NCBI GenBank assembly: GCA_022678445.1
Contig: JALBWU010000002.1
Coordinates: 62,001-126,000 of the forward strand
Direction of reading: 5' to 3'
DNA length: 64,000 nucleotides
Origin: Candidatus Aramenus sp. CH1
Lineage (GTDB): Archaea; Thermoproteota; Thermoprotei_A; Sulfolobales; Sulfolobaceae
The notes below the pieces were generated by a model. The model had not been told where the DNA came from, made no database searches, and saw only the letters and a list, made by a program, of their open reading frames with translations. The position numbers and the translations under genes are program-made. Shown piece after piece: positions 16,446 through 26,364 of the stretch (the stretch's first letter is position 1; the number at the start of each line of letters is the position of its first letter).

Positions 16446-17312
16446 TCACCCCTTAAGCTTGAGAATTTTTTCGGTAAACACCTTGCAGAACTCCACTGCG
16501 TCACCTGCTACGAAGTAGTCCGCGTTCTCAGCTATGGGCGCGTTCTCGTCCTTGTTTACCGCCACTACTACCTTTGAGTCCCTGATTCCAGCGATGTGTT
16601 GTGGTTGCCCTGATACCCCAAGGGCCAAGTACAGCCTAGGCCTTATCCTGAGCCCAGAAAGGCCGACCTGGACGTCCTCCGGCAACCAGCCTAGCTCGGC
16701 GCACACCGGCCTAGTGCCCGCAACGGCTCCACCAAGCACCGAGGCCAACTCCTGGGCGTAGCTGACGTTTTCCTTGGATCCTATACCCCTTCCTACTCCC
16801 ACCACTATCTGTGCAGTAGCTGGGCTTAACCCTCCTGAAGACCTCTTGACCTCTAACACTCTCACCTTGCCCTCCTTTAGCTCTACCCTCACCACTTCAG
16901 CCTCAACTTCCTTGGGCTCCCCTGGAAAGCTCGATACAGTTATCACGAGCGGAGTGGAAGACTCAACTTCCGCGGTAGCTATCCCGCTGTACGCCAGCCT
17001 AGTCGCACTTACCTTATTTCCTTCCAACTTTATGGAGGTAACGTCTGGTACATACCCAACCTTCAGCCTCCCAGCCACCCTTGAGGCTATTGCCCTATCC
17101 CTCCTCACGTTGCCAGTTACCAGGAGGTCGAAGTTCGTCGAGGAGAGGAAGTCCACTAGGCCGTCCTCGTCGACCTTGTCCACTAGGTAGAGCTTCCTCG
17201 TGAAGTTGACCTTCTGGGTAAAGACACCGACCGTGTCCTCTGTCAAGGACTGGGCTAACGCAGATGCCATCTTGAAGAACTGGAGTGCCTCCGAAAACAC
17301 TACTACCTTCAT
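16446..17312 (-). CDS. etfA: Electron transfer flavoprotein alpha subunit
   Basis: A 288-aa ETF alpha (FixB) protein. The C-terminal FAD-binding domain is clear: VGVGRGIGSKENVSYAQELA, GTRPVCAELGWLP, then SGQPQHIAGI and NKDENAPI. The N-terminal domain is shorter than usual in bacterial ETF alpha, which is common in archaea. Together with ETF beta it shuttles electrons from acyl-CoA dehydrogenases to a membrane quinone reductase. The start overlaps the stop of the beta subunit by 4 nt. Confidence 0.9.
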   Translation of the reverse strand: MKVVVFSEALQFFKMASALAQSLTEDTVGVFTQKVNFTRKLYLVDKVDEDGLVDFLSSTNFDLLVTGNVRRDRAIASRVAGRLKVGYVPDVTSIKLEGNKVSATRLAYSGIATAEVESSTPLVITVSSFPGEPKEVEAEVVRVELKEGKVRVLEVKRSSGGLSPATAQIVVGVGRGIGSKENVSYAQELASVLGGAVAGTRPVCAELGWLPEDVQVGLSGLRIRPRLYLALGVSGQPQHIAGIRDSKVVVAVNKDENAPIAENADYFVAGDAVEFCKVFTEKILKLKG

Positions 17313-18037
17313 AGCAACCCCTCCGACCTCAGGAGCTCTATTAACTTGTCCACTGCCTTGCCCATATCCCCCTCTTTAATCACTACCCTTTTCCTCTTTA
17401 CCACTAGGGGCTTCACGTCCTTTATCTTTACCTTTGTCTCCAAGCTAAAGTTGACTTCCTTCACCGGCTTCTTTGAGGACTCCATTATCTGCTTGACGCT
17501 GGGTATCCTTGGAGTGTTTATTTCTCCGCCCACCGAGATCACCGCAGGGAGCTCTCCCTCTACCTTCTCCGAGTAGGACACCATGCCCCTCTCTGCAACG
17601 AACTTCTTCCCCTCTAGTGAGAAAGACCTCACATTTGACACAAAGGGCATTCCCAGGAGCTCCGCCACGTAGCCGGGGACCCCAGTAGTACCGCTGTCGA
17701 CTGTCTGCTCCCCGAAAATTATTAAGTCTGGGCTTAGACCTCTGACGTTCTCGGATATGGCCATGGAGGTGCCGTAGACGTCGAGGTCGTTAGACTTTAC
17801 TACTATGACCTCGTCCAAGCCCATGGCTAGCGCCTCCCTTATGGCCTTCCTGTCTCCAGCTCCTACTGTAATGCCCATAGCCCTCCCACCGTTCCTCTCC
17901 TTTAGGCTCACCGCCTCTTCGATGGCGTTCTTGTCGTAGGTGTTGAGCTTTAATGGGACGTCTAAAAGTAACTTGTGCTCTGACACCCTAATGAGGGACT
18001 CATCAGGAACTACTTTGAAGCCTACAACTATATTCAT
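17309..18037 (-). CDS. etfB: Electron transfer flavoprotein beta subunit
   Basis: A 242-aa ETF beta (FixA) protein: VVGFKVVPD at the N terminus, NTYDKNAIEEAVSLKE, the nucleotide-binding GQQTVD-like segment (FGEQTVDSGTTGVPGYVAELL) and the C-terminal recognition region with IPSVKQIMESSKKP. It is transcribed ahead of etfA with a 4-nt overlap. The ATG at 18037 follows an A/T-rich stretch (ATTTTTGGTAAAA) that probably contains the promoter shared back-to-back with the DHA2 exporter region. No dehydrogenase or ETF:quinone reductase gene is adjacent. Confidence 0.9.
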   Translation of the reverse strand: MNIVVGFKVVPDESLIRVSEHKLLLDVPLKLNTYDKNAIEEAVSLKERNGGRAMGITVGAGDRKAIREALAMGLDEVIVVKSNDLDVYGTSMAISENVRGLSPDLIIFGEQTVDSGTTGVPGYVAELLGMPFVSNVRSFSLEGKKFVAERGMVSYSEKVEGELPAVISVGGEINTPRIPSVKQIMESSKKPVKEVNFSLETKVKIKDVKPLVVKRKRVVIKEGDMGKAVDKLIELLRSEGLL

Positions 18038-18150
18038 AAATTAAGTATATTTTTGGTAAAAAATAAAGATTATCTGTGGACATCCCCTCTTGCCAGTTGG
18101 ACTTGTCCTTTTTAAAAACGCTTATATGTTCGCTAACGAAACAGTAATTT

Positions 18151-19566
18151 ATGAAGGCTGAGCAGGTAGTATTAGCAGTAGTAGTCCTAGGGGTAATGAT
18201 GGGCGCCATTGACTCCACTATAGTCATCCTGGCGTTGCCCACCATGGTCCAAGATCTACACTCAGACCTCTTCACCATGATATGGGTCATCCTTATCTAC
18301 TTACTCGAGATCGCCGTGCTTACCACCCAGTTGGGAAGGATAGGGGACTCCTTCGGTAGGGGGAAGATCTACAACGTGGGGTTTATAATCTTCACAGTAG
18401 GTTCGGTCCTCTGTGGGGCCTCCCCATCTGCATACTTTCTCATAGGCTCAAGGGGGATACAAGCCATTGGAGCGTCAATGATGCAGGCCAACAGTGGGGC
18501 CATCGTGTCGGACTACTTTCCTCCCAATAGGAGGGGGAGGGCCTTCGGCTTTACCTCCATAGGCTGGAACGTCGGCGCAATGTTGGGCATAGTGCTGGGA
18601 GGTATAATAACCACCTTCGTGGGCTGGAGGTACGTATTCTACATTAACGTACCTATAGGCATAGTTGCTGCGTTGATAGGTTTCAGGGTAGTAAAGGACG
18701 TGAACAAGGTTAGGAGTAAGGTTGACTATATAGGAATGACTATCTTCGCGCTTTCCTTGGCTTCCATAACTTACGGTGCGGCAGACATAGCAGGAGAGGG
18801 GCTTGCGCTCAAGAACGAGATTCTCCTAGCTGTAGGCATAGCTCTTCTAGCAGCGTTCGTCTTAGCTGAGACCAGAACTGAGTTCCCACTTATAGACCTC
18901 AAGGTCTTCAGGAACAGGGTACTCACGGCGTCTTTACTTGCCTCGTTCTTTCAGAGCAGTGGCTACTTAGCAACGGCGTTCCTGCTAATAATGTACCTCC
19001 AGGGGATTAGGGGGCTTTCCCCCTTCTACGCTTCCCTCCTGTTAGTCCCGGGCTATGTGGTAGCAGGATCCATAGGTCCCTTCGCGGGGAGGCTCTCCGA
19101 CAAGATAGGGGCCAGGGTTCCCGCAACTTTTGGTATATTCCTCATGGCGGTGGTCTCGTCTTTCTACGCGCTAGAGTTGTCGACCAACACACCTTTGTAT
19201 TACATCATAATAGCCTCAGTTATTGGAGGGATGGGCTCGTCCCTGTTTTACCCGGCTAACAACAGCGCTGTCATGGCAAACGCCCCAAAGAGCTTGTACG
19301 GTGCCTTCTCTGGAATGCTGAGAACTCTGGGAAATACCGGCATCTTGGTGAGCTATGTTTTGGCCATAACCGTTGCCTCACTTTCTGTCCCTAGGTACGT
19401 CGCATTTGAGGTTTTCCTTGGAACTTCCAACCTAATAGGGGGCGTTGATGTTAAGTTCCTCGAGGGACTCCACGCGGCTTTCCTGGTATCAATAGCCATA
19501 CTTTCAGTCTCAGCCTTGTTATCGGTAGTGAGGGGTAAGGAGAATAGGGCAGAGATGGCTAAGTAG
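18151..19566 (+). CDS. MFS drug exporter, DHA2 (14-helix) family
   Basis: A 471-aa multidrug exporter of the EmrB/QacA type. Diagnostic features are [15 protein letters not shown] in helix 1 (motif D1), [16 protein letters not shown] in the helix 2-3 loop (motif A) and [14 protein letters not shown] in helix 5-6 (motif C region). It would expel hydrophobic toxic compounds in exchange for protons. The wreck of a MarR regulator begins at the base after its stop codon, so the pair looks like a former exporter-regulator operon. Confidence 0.9.
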   Translation: MKAEQVVLAVVVLGVMMGAIDSTIVILALPTMVQDLHSDLFTMIWVILIYLLEIAVLTTQLGRIGDSFGRGKIYNVGFIIFTVGSVLCGASPSAYFLIGSRGIQAIGASMMQANSGAIVSDYFPPNRRGRAFGFTSIGWNVGAMLGIVLGGIITTFVGWRYVFYINVPIGIVAALIGFRVVKDVNKVRSKVDYIGMTIFALSLASITYGAADIAGEGLALKNEILLAVGIALLAAFVLAETRTEFPLIDLKVFRNRVLTASLLASFFQSSGYLATAFLLIMYLQGIRGLSPFYASLLLVPGYVVAGSIGPFAGRLSDKIGARVPATFGIFLMAVVSSFYALELSTNTPLYYIIIASVIGGMGSSLFYPANNSAVMANAPKSLYGAFSGMLRTLGNTGILVSYVLAITVASLSVPRYVAFEVFLGTSNLIGGVDVKFLEGLHAAFLVSIAILSVSALLSVVRGKENRAEMAK

Positions 19567-19855
19567 TTGGTATTAAGGGCAGCCAGCGAGGAGCCCCGGC
19601 CAATGGTAGCCCTGTCCGAGGGGTATTACGTGACTAAAGCCGCCATCACTTCGCCTATAGATAGGCTGGAAGAGATGGGACTTGTGGAGAGAAGGGGAAG
19701 CGAGGAAGACAGGAGGACAATACTCGTGGAGATAACGGAGCAGCGTAGAAATCTTCCAAGACCTTGCAAGGGAGGTGCTGAAGGGCGTGGACGAGATAGA
19801 GGAGCTGAACGGGAAGCTCAACCTTATCCTAGAAAGGCTCAACAGTTTGGGTTAA
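19567..19855 (+). pseudogene. Broken MarR-family regulator
   Basis: The reading frame from 19567 gives the MarR winged-helix core (VTKAAITSPIDRLEEMGLVERRGSEEDRR) and reaches VEITE. It then goes out of frame near 19742-19750: the continuation of the family (EIFQDLAREVL...ILERLNSLG, stop TAA 19853-19855) is read in another frame. The N-terminal dimerisation helix, roughly 35-40 residues, is also missing because the exporter stop codon abuts the remnant. Two independent lesions indicate a true pseudogene rather than a single sequencing error. When intact it would have repressed the adjacent exporter. Confidence 0.85.
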
Positions 19856-20010
19856 ATGCGTTGCTCCCTTAGGTCTATTACCTTTTCCCCTTTTACCTCT
19901 GTGGCTATTGAAAATATTTATTTAATTCTCAACAGATTGTGAACTTCTGTGGGACATATTAGCTGTTGCCTCAAAAGTAATAAAGAGTATGAAATCGGTG
20001 GTGGGCAGTC

Positions 20011-21819
20011 GTGAACTACGGAGTGCTGAGCCTCTCCCTTCTTGTGACCCTGCTGTTAGCCTTCGTAATGGCTAAGCTAAAGGTAAGCCCGGTCATTGCC
20101 TACATGCTTGGGGGGTTTACGGCGGCGACCTTCCTCGGTTTCAGCTTTAGTTCCCCTGAATTTAGTCTGTTGAACTTCCTAGCGTTGAACTTGTTGGCGT
20201 TTGAGATAGGGGCTTCCTTCAACATATCCGCCACAAGGGAGTTGTTTCGTAGGGCGCTGGTAATAGCCCTAACGGAGATGATGTTCATCTTACTCCTCTC
20301 CTACTTCTTTGGGATCTACTTCCTCCACCTAGACCCCTTCCTCTCGCTCTTCCTGGTCTTAGCGTCGATAGACACCAGCACCGCAATCCTATATAAGCTG
20401 ACTGAGAAGACCCTCAACTACGATACGAGAGACCTCTTGGTAGCAGTGGCGTCCATAGAGGACATTGAGGTGTTTTTCCTCTATTCCATTATCGTTGCCC
20501 TTAACGGGACTTTCAGCCCATTGAGAACCACGTTCACCGTAGTTGAAGTCATCTTGGCTGGGCTAACCGTTTACGTGTTTGCCAAGTACTTTATTTCTGG
20601 CCTCTCCAAGGCATTTAGGGGGATAGAGGAGGAAAGCATTTCAATACTCCTCCCGGTGGCCCTTGTCTTCGTTTTCGAGTACGTCTCAGAACTGACCAAC
20701 ATACCGGCTACCTTGACAATGATACTGGCGGGCCTGGCCTTCTCGACCGTCGACGGTAGCGACAGGGTGCTCAAGCTCACTTCCCCCATTAGGGAGTTTG
20801 CCCTAATATTTTTCTTCCTGTCAGTGGGGAGCTACTTCCAATTAACCTCCGCGTTTCCGCTTCTCTTTGGCATCTCCCTTGTAGTGTTAGTGGTCAAGTA
20901 CTTCTCCTTCAGTACCGCGTCCTGGATAACCGGAGAGAACTTCGTCCACGCCTTCAGAAACGGGCTCTACATGTTGCCCATAAGCGAGTTCGGTATAATA
21001 GTGTCCCTCCAAGCCCTACAGCAGGGACTAGACGTTACGTCCATATACTACGTGTCGGTGACGGTGGTTCTGGTATCGTCGATATTTGCGTCAGTCATAG
21101 CTAATAGGGTTAGGGAAATAACTAAGCTCATAGACAGGGCGTTCTCAAGTTCAGTGTTATTGAAGGAAGTGAACAGTTTGATAATGACCGTAAACCACGC
21201 TGTGATTAAGGACGTGGAGCAGATATCTAAAAACAGGATATTTAGGGACTTCATGTGGGCAGTGCTTTACGTGTTTTTGCCCTACGTAGTTTTCCCCATC
21301 GTAGTGAAGGTAGAAGAGCTGGTAATTTCCCCACTCCCGCAGAGCCAACTACTGCTTCAAGTAGTTTACGCGTTTGAAACTGCACTAGCGATCCTGTTCT
21401 CTTACCAGTTCAGCAGGATAATGTCAAGGATTTTCAAAACCCTGCTGAACTTTGCAGAGCTCTCTGTAATGAGGCTTAGGGCTAGGAGCTCCGTAAAGAA
21501 GTTACTAACGTTCTTTACGTCAAGGCTAATAGTTCTCCCCTATTACCTAATCGCCTTGCTTTACATAGTCTTGACGGCCATACCCCTCTCGTATAAGCTT
21601 CCCACTATCGCAATACCCGTATTCGTGCTTGTATCCATAGTGGCCTCAGCGGTTGTACAACCGCTGACGTTTGGGTTCTACGACAAGAACAAGAAGCCAG
21701 AGATCGTGAGGGAGACCTTGAGGGCGGTCAAGAGGCTTAAAAAACGTGGAATTCCCTTACCCCGCAAGGGAAGCAAAAAAGGGAGGAAAGAAGTCATAGT
21801 CTCTCAACAGATCCCCTGA
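20011..21819 (+). CDS. Kef-type cation/proton antiporter (CPA2-like)
   Basis: A 602-aa membrane protein. The first 370 residues form an 11-13 helix monovalent cation:proton antiporter domain of the CPA2 type (KVSPVIAYMLGGFTAATFLG, ASIDTSTAILYKL, FLSVGSYFQLT). Two further hydrophobic regions follow (about 410-455 and 505-550), ending in a very basic, probably cytoplasmic tail (RLKKRGIPLPRKGSKKGRKE). No RCK/TrkA-N domain is present. The start is a GTG; upstream in-frame starts are absent. It may help maintain near-neutral cytoplasmic pH in acid. A second antiporter of a related family lies at 23318-24826. Confidence 0.8.
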   Translation: MNYGVLSLSLLVTLLLAFVMAKLKVSPVIAYMLGGFTAATFLGFSFSSPEFSLLNFLALNLLAFEIGASFNISATRELFRRALVIALTEMMFILLLSYFFGIYFLHLDPFLSLFLVLASIDTSTAILYKLTEKTLNYDTRDLLVAVASIEDIEVFFLYSIIVALNGTFSPLRTTFTVVEVILAGLTVYVFAKYFISGLSKAFRGIEEESISILLPVALVFVFEYVSELTNIPATLTMILAGLAFSTVDGSDRVLKLTSPIREFALIFFFLSVGSYFQLTSAFPLLFGISLVVLVVKYFSFSTASWITGENFVHAFRNGLYMLPISEFGIIVSLQALQQGLDVTSIYYVSVTVVLVSSIFASVIANRVREITKLIDRAFSSSVLLKEVNSLIMTVNHAVIKDVEQISKNRIFRDFMWAVLYVFLPYVVFPIVVKVEELVISPLPQSQLLLQVVYAFETALAILFSYQFSRIMSRIFKTLLNFAELSVMRLRARSSVKKLLTFFTSRLIVLPYYLIALLYIVLTAIPLSYKLPTIAIPVFVLVSIVASAVVQPLTFGFYDKNKKPEIVRETLRAVKRLKKRGIPLPRKGSKKGRKEVIVSQQIP

Positions 21820-23040
21820 CTATTCTTGCCCCCTTTATCGCCAGTTCCTCCTCGATAGTCAACGGAGGGAGTAGCCTAACTACGGACTCTCCTGCACCTA
21901 TTGGAAGGGCTCCCGCGTGGAAGGACTCCATTAAGGCCTTTTCTAGCCCCTCCTTGAAGGGCCTTTTTCCTTTCCTCAGTTCTAGGCCTATCATGAGGCC
22001 CTTGCCCCTGACCTCGTGGACATAGGGAGACCTCGCATCCATCAGCTCCTCCATTACCTCTTTTCCTACGTCGTTTACTCTTCTAAGAAGCTTGGGCACC
22101 TCTTCGAGGACTACCTTGGACGCTGAAAGGGCTAAGGGGTTCCCGCCGAAAGTGTTTGCGTGGGAACCAGGGGGGAGGTCCATCACCTCCGACCTACCTA
22201 CCACTGCTCCTAGGGGTAGGCCTCCGCCCAACGCCTTAGCCAAACACACGAGGTCAGGCTCCACGTTGTGGTGCTCAAAGGCAAACATCTTCCCGGTCCT
22301 TCCTATACCGGTCTGTACCTCGTCCACTATGAGCAGGATACCGTGTTTTCTGGTGAGGGCCCTCAACTTGGGTAGGAAGTCGTCTGGAGGGACCACACCC
22401 CTCCCTCTCCTTGTATCGGTTCCAGGATGAACGCGGCTACTTCGTTTGGGTCTACGACCTTCTCGAACATCCAGTCCTCTACGAACTCCATCAAGGAATC
22501 GACATCCTTAAAGAGCGGGTTCCTCTTGTCTGGGTAGGGTATTAGGAGGGTGGAAGGGAGGAGGGGAGAAAAGAAGCTCCTCTGCACCGACTTGCTTGAA
22601 GTAAACGAGAGCGAGCCCATTGTCCTCCCGTGAAAAGAGTTTACGAAACCCACCACGTACTGCCTCTTGGTGTGCCACCTGGCGATCTTTATTGCACCTT
22701 CAACGCTCTCCGTCCCGCTGTTTGCGAAGAACACCTTTGCGGGAAATGGCATGAGAGAGGAGAGCTTCTTTGCCACGTCCACTGCAAGCTCGTAGTAGAA
22801 GTCGGTCAGGCTGTAGTGGAAGAACTTCTCCATCTGCTCGGCTATGGCCTCTTTGACCTTTGGATAGTTGTGGCCCAGGGCGACTACCCCTATCCCTGCG
22901 TTGAGGTCTATGTACTCCCTCCCCTCTACGTCGTATACTAGGGAGCCTATAGCGTGGTCTATGACCAGTGGATACCATCGCCTAAAGGACTGCATGAGGT
23001 ACTTGGAGTCCTCTTCTATCACTTTGTTGACTTTGTCCAT
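21794..23040 (-). pseudogene. Class III aminotransferase with a frameshift
   Basis: PLP-dependent aminotransferase related to 4-aminobutyrate/acetylornithine aminotransferases. The N-terminal frame (23040 down to 22363) runs to EPIQGEGG and then into an out-of-frame tail and stop. The rest of the enzyme (VVPPDDFLPKLRAL..., the PLP lysine in CLAKALGGG, C-terminal domain to 21794) continues in another frame from about 22396. The junction lies in a G/T-rich run (22396-22405); adding one base restores a normal GGVVVPP and a protein of about 415 aa. Everything else, including the catalytic lysine and DEVQTGIGRTG, is intact, so this is either a very recent frameshift or a sequencing error. The 3' end overlaps the convergent antiporter by 26 nt. 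Confidence 0.8.
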
Positions 23041-23072
23041 AAAGTAAGGTTTGTTTCAGAACGTATTAAGCG

Positions 23073-23285
23073 TTAGTCCTTTCCTTCCTTCCTCTTGGTC
23101 TTCTTCTTTGCCTTTACCTTCTTTGCCTTCCTCTCCGGGAGCTTAAAGGAGACCAGTTCGTACCTATACCCTATGAGGAGTACAACCACTATGGGGACTA
23201 GGAGAATGGCTAGGGCTATTTCGGGGAAGTAGCCTATGTAAACTGGAGGAGGTGGAACGGTCACAGTGGTTGTGTTAGTTACCAT
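23073..23285 (-). CDS. Small single-helix membrane protein
   Basis: A 70-aa protein: a Thr/Pro-rich N terminus (TTTVTVPPPPVYIG), one membrane helix (about residues 23-42) and a strongly basic C-terminal tail (RKAKKVKAKKKTKRKEG). The tail would be cytoplasmic. No family is recognised. It lies 32 nt downstream of the antiporter at 23318-24826 on the same strand, so it could be an accessory subunit of that transporter. The biased composition lowers certainty, but its position inside a same-strand run supports a real gene. Confidence 0.55.
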   Translation of the reverse strand: MVTNTTTVTVPPPPVYIGYFPEIALAILLVPIVVVLLIGYRYELVSFKLPERKAKKVKAKKKTKRKEGKD

Positions 23286-23317
23286 CGCATATTTTTAACC
23301 CAAGTAGATATTAAGTT

Positions 23318-24826
23318 TTATGAGGAGAATAGGCGGAACAGCTCCCTCTCGTACACCGTTGCCTTTAGCTCTCCGTTTGACATTACCGCTATTACTATAG
23401 CCTCGGTTTCCCTGAACTTCCTAAGCACGTCTAGGACCCTCGCGTCATCGTCAACTATTACCACCTCGCTCAGCGGGACTTCACACGCCCTCAACCTCCC
23501 GTAATCCTCTGGGTTTACTTCAAGGAGAGTGGTGACGCTGAGGACGCCCACCGGTCTCCCGTTGCTTACTACCACTATCCCCCTGAGGCCCCTCTCGTTG
23601 ATCTTCTCGATAGCCTCCCTTAAATAGGACTCACAGCTCACTGTGATAAGGGGTATCTGGTTCAATACGTCCTTAAGCCTGGTGTTTAACCTAGCCCTAT
23701 CTCGGCTTGCGGTCTTAAAGCCTCCCCTCAGCTTAAACAGGATTGGCACTAGTAGCGCGGAGAACGATATAGCAAGGGTAGAGTAGGAGTACTCTTGGGA
23801 AGTTATGGCCCCCGCGTCGAGTGCAGTTATCAACAAGGAGACGTCAACGCCTCCCTTCACCGAAGTACCCAAGCCGTTGAGTACGGGGTCAACGTCGACT
23901 AACCTGCTCGATATGAAACCGGACAGGAACTTTGAGGATATCACGGCTGTCATAAGCGCAAGGCTCGAGAGGAGGAGCTGTGGCGTAAGCTTCACGAAGT
24001 AGAGCCCGATGCTTACGAAGAACAGGGGCTCGAAGAAACCGTACGTGAACCCCCTGAGCTTTTCCAGTAGATCTGGTCTGTCCTTGAAGTAGTCCCTTAG
24101 GAGGAAGCCCAGGAAGAGGGCAGAGATGGCGGAGTTGAACTTTAGGTAGTCCGCCAAGAAGCCCACAATGAGTATAATGGATATTACAGAGGCGAACTCT
24201 ATCTCCCTGACCTTCACGTAGCTTTCCATCTTTTCCAGGAACTTAGCTATGAATGGGCCAACGGCGAAAATCGCTATTATGAGCCCCAGTATTTCCAGTG
24301 TGGTGGAAAGGAGGTTTCCCCTTGACTCGAGGAATATGGAGAAGATTACCACCGACACGATCTCGACCAGGGTAGCCTGGTAGAAGAGTACCGTGCCTAC
24401 CCTTTCCTTTCCCATGCCGAGGTCCATTAGTAGTCTAGTGAGGGGCCCGGCACTGGTCATTATGAGGGGGACTAGGACTACAAGGGGGCTGGGCAACCCC
24501 ATCCTTATAACCACTAGCAGGACGATCCCTAGGGGTATAACTACTTGGAGCACAGATGCTGGGATAACCTTCTTAGGTATGCCGTAGTCTACGCTTATCT
24601 CTTCTACTCCTGCGAGGAATAACAGGAGGATTATGCCGAGGGACGATATAAACGAGACAATCGGGTTAACTTGAATTACCCCTGTTACCCCTGGGCCCAG
24701 CAGTATCCCTAAAAAGATGGAGCCCACAAACGGTATTAGCCCTAGCCGGGAGAACCCCTCTTCAGCCACCTTAGCCAGGATCAGCATTATTCCAAGATAG
24801 AGTAAGGTAATTACTAGGACGTTCAC
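23318..24826 (-). CDS. Cation/proton antiporter with C-terminal CBS pair
   Basis: A 502-aa protein. Residues 1 to about 375 form a CPA2-type sodium or potassium/proton antiporter with about 11-12 helices (VGSIFLGILLGPGVTG, SLGIILLLFLAGVE, FFEPLFFVSIGLYF). Residues 385-500 form two CBS domains (YLREAIEKINERGLRGIVVV...GVLSVTTLL and VVIVDDDARVLDVLRKF). CBS pairs bind adenine nucleotides, so transport may respond to energy state. The start is a GTG at 24826. A small basic membrane protein follows 32 nt downstream. Confidence 0.8.
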   Translation of the reverse strand: MNVLVITLLYLGIMLILAKVAEEGFSRLGLIPFVGSIFLGILLGPGVTGVIQVNPIVSFISSLGIILLLFLAGVEEISVDYGIPKKVIPASVLQVVIPLGIVLLVVIRMGLPSPLVVLVPLIMTSAGPLTRLLMDLGMGKERVGTVLFYQATLVEIVSVVIFSIFLESRGNLLSTTLEILGLIIAIFAVGPFIAKFLEKMESYVKVREIEFASVISIILIVGFLADYLKFNSAISALFLGFLLRDYFKDRPDLLEKLRGFTYGFFEPLFFVSIGLYFVKLTPQLLLSSLALMTAVISSKFLSGFISSRLVDVDPVLNGLGTSVKGGVDVSLLITALDAGAITSQEYSYSTLAISFSALLVPILFKLRGGFKTASRDRARLNTRLKDVLNQIPLITVSCESYLREAIEKINERGLRGIVVVSNGRPVGVLSVTTLLEVNPEDYGRLRACEVPLSEVVIVDDDARVLDVLRKFRETEAIVIAVMSNGELKATVYERELFRLFSS

Positions 24827-24939
24827 AGCGGAAATAGTCAGTTCGGCTTATAAAATTAAACCAACTCCGTGCTCGTCTTGACGTTAAGCGGGTCTCAAGG
24901 GAACAAAACCGAATTATACCCCAACGGTAAAGTTAGCCT

Positions 24940-25737
24940 ATGCGCAAAGTGGCAGTGTTGGGGACGGGCAAAATAGGTACAGCGATAATAAGGGCCCTAC
25001 TTGAGAGCTACCCTTCAGTTAGGGTCATATCCACGGGGAGGAGAGACGAGACGTTAATGAAGGCTAGGAGTCTGGGCGTTGAGGCGACCAAGGACAACGA
25101 CTACGCAGTAAGGGAGAGCGACCTAGTAATCCTAAGCGTGAAGCCTCAGCACTTCTCCACAGTGCTCTCCCAAGTGAAGTCTTGGGAGGGAAAGAAGGTG
25201 GTATCTGTGATGGCCGGGATAAGGACATCCACCCTCTCTTCACTGCTCAAGGGGACTAAGGTGTTCCGGGCAATGCCCAACATTAACGCAATAGTCAAGA
25301 GGTCCGTGACTGCCATAGCGGAGAACGGTGGGAGGGACGAGGAGATAGAGGAGGTATTTAGGGCGCTGGGTACTGTCTACTGGGTTCCAGAGGAGATGCT
25401 TGACGTCTGGACGGCACTTGTGGGGAGCGGACCTGCGTTTATCTCGGAGATAATAGATGGACTAGTCCTAGGGGCGGTGGAGTGCGGGATGCCCAGGGAT
25501 TTAGCCTACAGCGCTGTCCTTGACATGATAGCTGGGACTGTGGAGAACTTAAGGCTCAACGGAGATCATCCAGTTATGTTGAGGGACCGAGTGACCACCC
25601 CGTCTGGCACTACGATCAGGGGCTTGATGACCATGGAGGAACAGGGGGTCAAATCAGCGCTAATTAAGACCGTCGAGTCTGCGTACCGCAGGGCTAAGGA
25701 GATAGGTAACGAAATAGACAGAAAAATAAGGGATTAA
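24940..25737 (+). CDS. proC: Pyrroline-5-carboxylate reductase
   Basis: NAD(P)H-dependent enzyme of the last step of proline synthesis. The N-terminal Rossmann motif is VLGTGKIGTAI; the middle has SVKPQ and MAGI, then RAMPN; the C-terminal dimer domain shows ALVGSGPAFISEIIDGL and the signature VTTPSGTTIRGL. Length (265 aa) is typical. The last 4 nt overlap the end of the convergent wrbA gene. No other proline gene is adjacent. Confidence 0.93.
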   Translation: MRKVAVLGTGKIGTAIIRALLESYPSVRVISTGRRDETLMKARSLGVEATKDNDYAVRESDLVILSVKPQHFSTVLSQVKSWEGKKVVSVMAGIRTSTLSSLLKGTKVFRAMPNINAIVKRSVTAIAENGGRDEEIEEVFRALGTVYWVPEEMLDVWTALVGSGPAFISEIIDGLVLGAVECGMPRDLAYSAVLDMIAGTVENLRLNGDHPVMLRDRVTTPSGTTIRGLMTMEEQGVKSALIKTVESAYRRAKEIGNEIDRKIRD

Positions 25738-26315
25738 GAAGACAGCTTTTTGGTCACTTGCGCTAACCTCTTCCCCTGGAACCTCGCTATCTTCCTTTCG
25801 TTCTCGTCCAGCTCTTTCTTTATCCCCAAATGCGACGCCCCATAGGGCGAACCGCCAGTGGTAGTGGTGAAGAGCTCCTGGATGCCGTAACCCACGGGAA
25901 CTATTACCATGCCGAAGTGATAGGCGTAGGTGCTCATTGTCAATATAGTGCTTTCGTGACCTCCATGTACAGTCGACGCCTCCGTAAAGAACGTTACAGG
26001 CTTTCCGTACAGCTCTCCCTTCATCCATAGCTCTGCAGTGGTGTCCAGGAAGGTCTTGAGCGCTCCCGCCATGTTCCCGTACCTAGTGGGGGAACCTATG
26101 GCGATACCGTCAGCCCATCTCATGTCGTCCAGGGAGACCTCCGGGATGTCGTCGCTGGGCTGTATGTGCATCCTCTTTACGTATTCTTCTGGAAGAGTCT
26201 CCCTGACTCTCCTCAGCCTAGTTTCAGCCCCTTCCTCTTCTGCCCCCTTAGCTATTTCCCTTGCTAACTCCACTATGGAGCCGTACCCGTAGAAGAATAC
26301 GAGGATTTTTACCAT
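25734..26315 (-). CDS. wrbA: NAD(P)H:quinone oxidoreductase WrbA
   Basis: Flavodoxin-fold FMN enzyme reducing quinones by two electrons, avoiding semiquinone radicals. Landmarks: KILVFFYGYGSIVELA (FMN phosphate loop), the second FMN contact GSPTRYGNMAGALKTFLD, and STVHGGHESTILTM, which are characteristic of WrbA. The start at 26315 (193 aa) is preferred over an in-frame ATG at 26354 because a TATA box (CTTTTTTAACC on the minus strand, 26336-26346) lies exactly 26 nt upstream of it and the 13 extra residues are not part of the fold. Confidence 0.88.
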   Translation of the reverse strand: MVKILVFFYGYGSIVELAREIAKGAEEEGAETRLRRVRETLPEEYVKRMHIQPSDDIPEVSLDDMRWADGIAIGSPTRYGNMAGALKTFLDTTAELWMKGELYGKPVTFFTEASTVHGGHESTILTMSTYAYHFGMVIVPVGYGIQELFTTTTGGSPYGASHLGIKKELDENERKIARFQGKRLAQVTKKLSS

Positions 26316-26335
26316 GGGCTTTACACGGTATAGCG

Positions 26336-26346
26336 GGTTAAAAAAG
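26336..26346 (-). promoter_or_regulatory. TATA box of wrbA
   Basis: Minus-strand CTTTTTTAACC centred 26 nt upstream of the ATG at 26315; it would lie inside the coding region if the longer start were used. Confidence 0.55.
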
Positions 26347-26364
26347 TGACTCAACTTAACTAAT

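Noticed and set aside
18003-18290. Minus-strand ORF overlapping the etfB promoter and the exporter start
   Set aside because: It lies opposite the intact exporter N terminus and the A/T-rich promoter region, and its translation shows no domain or sensible composition.
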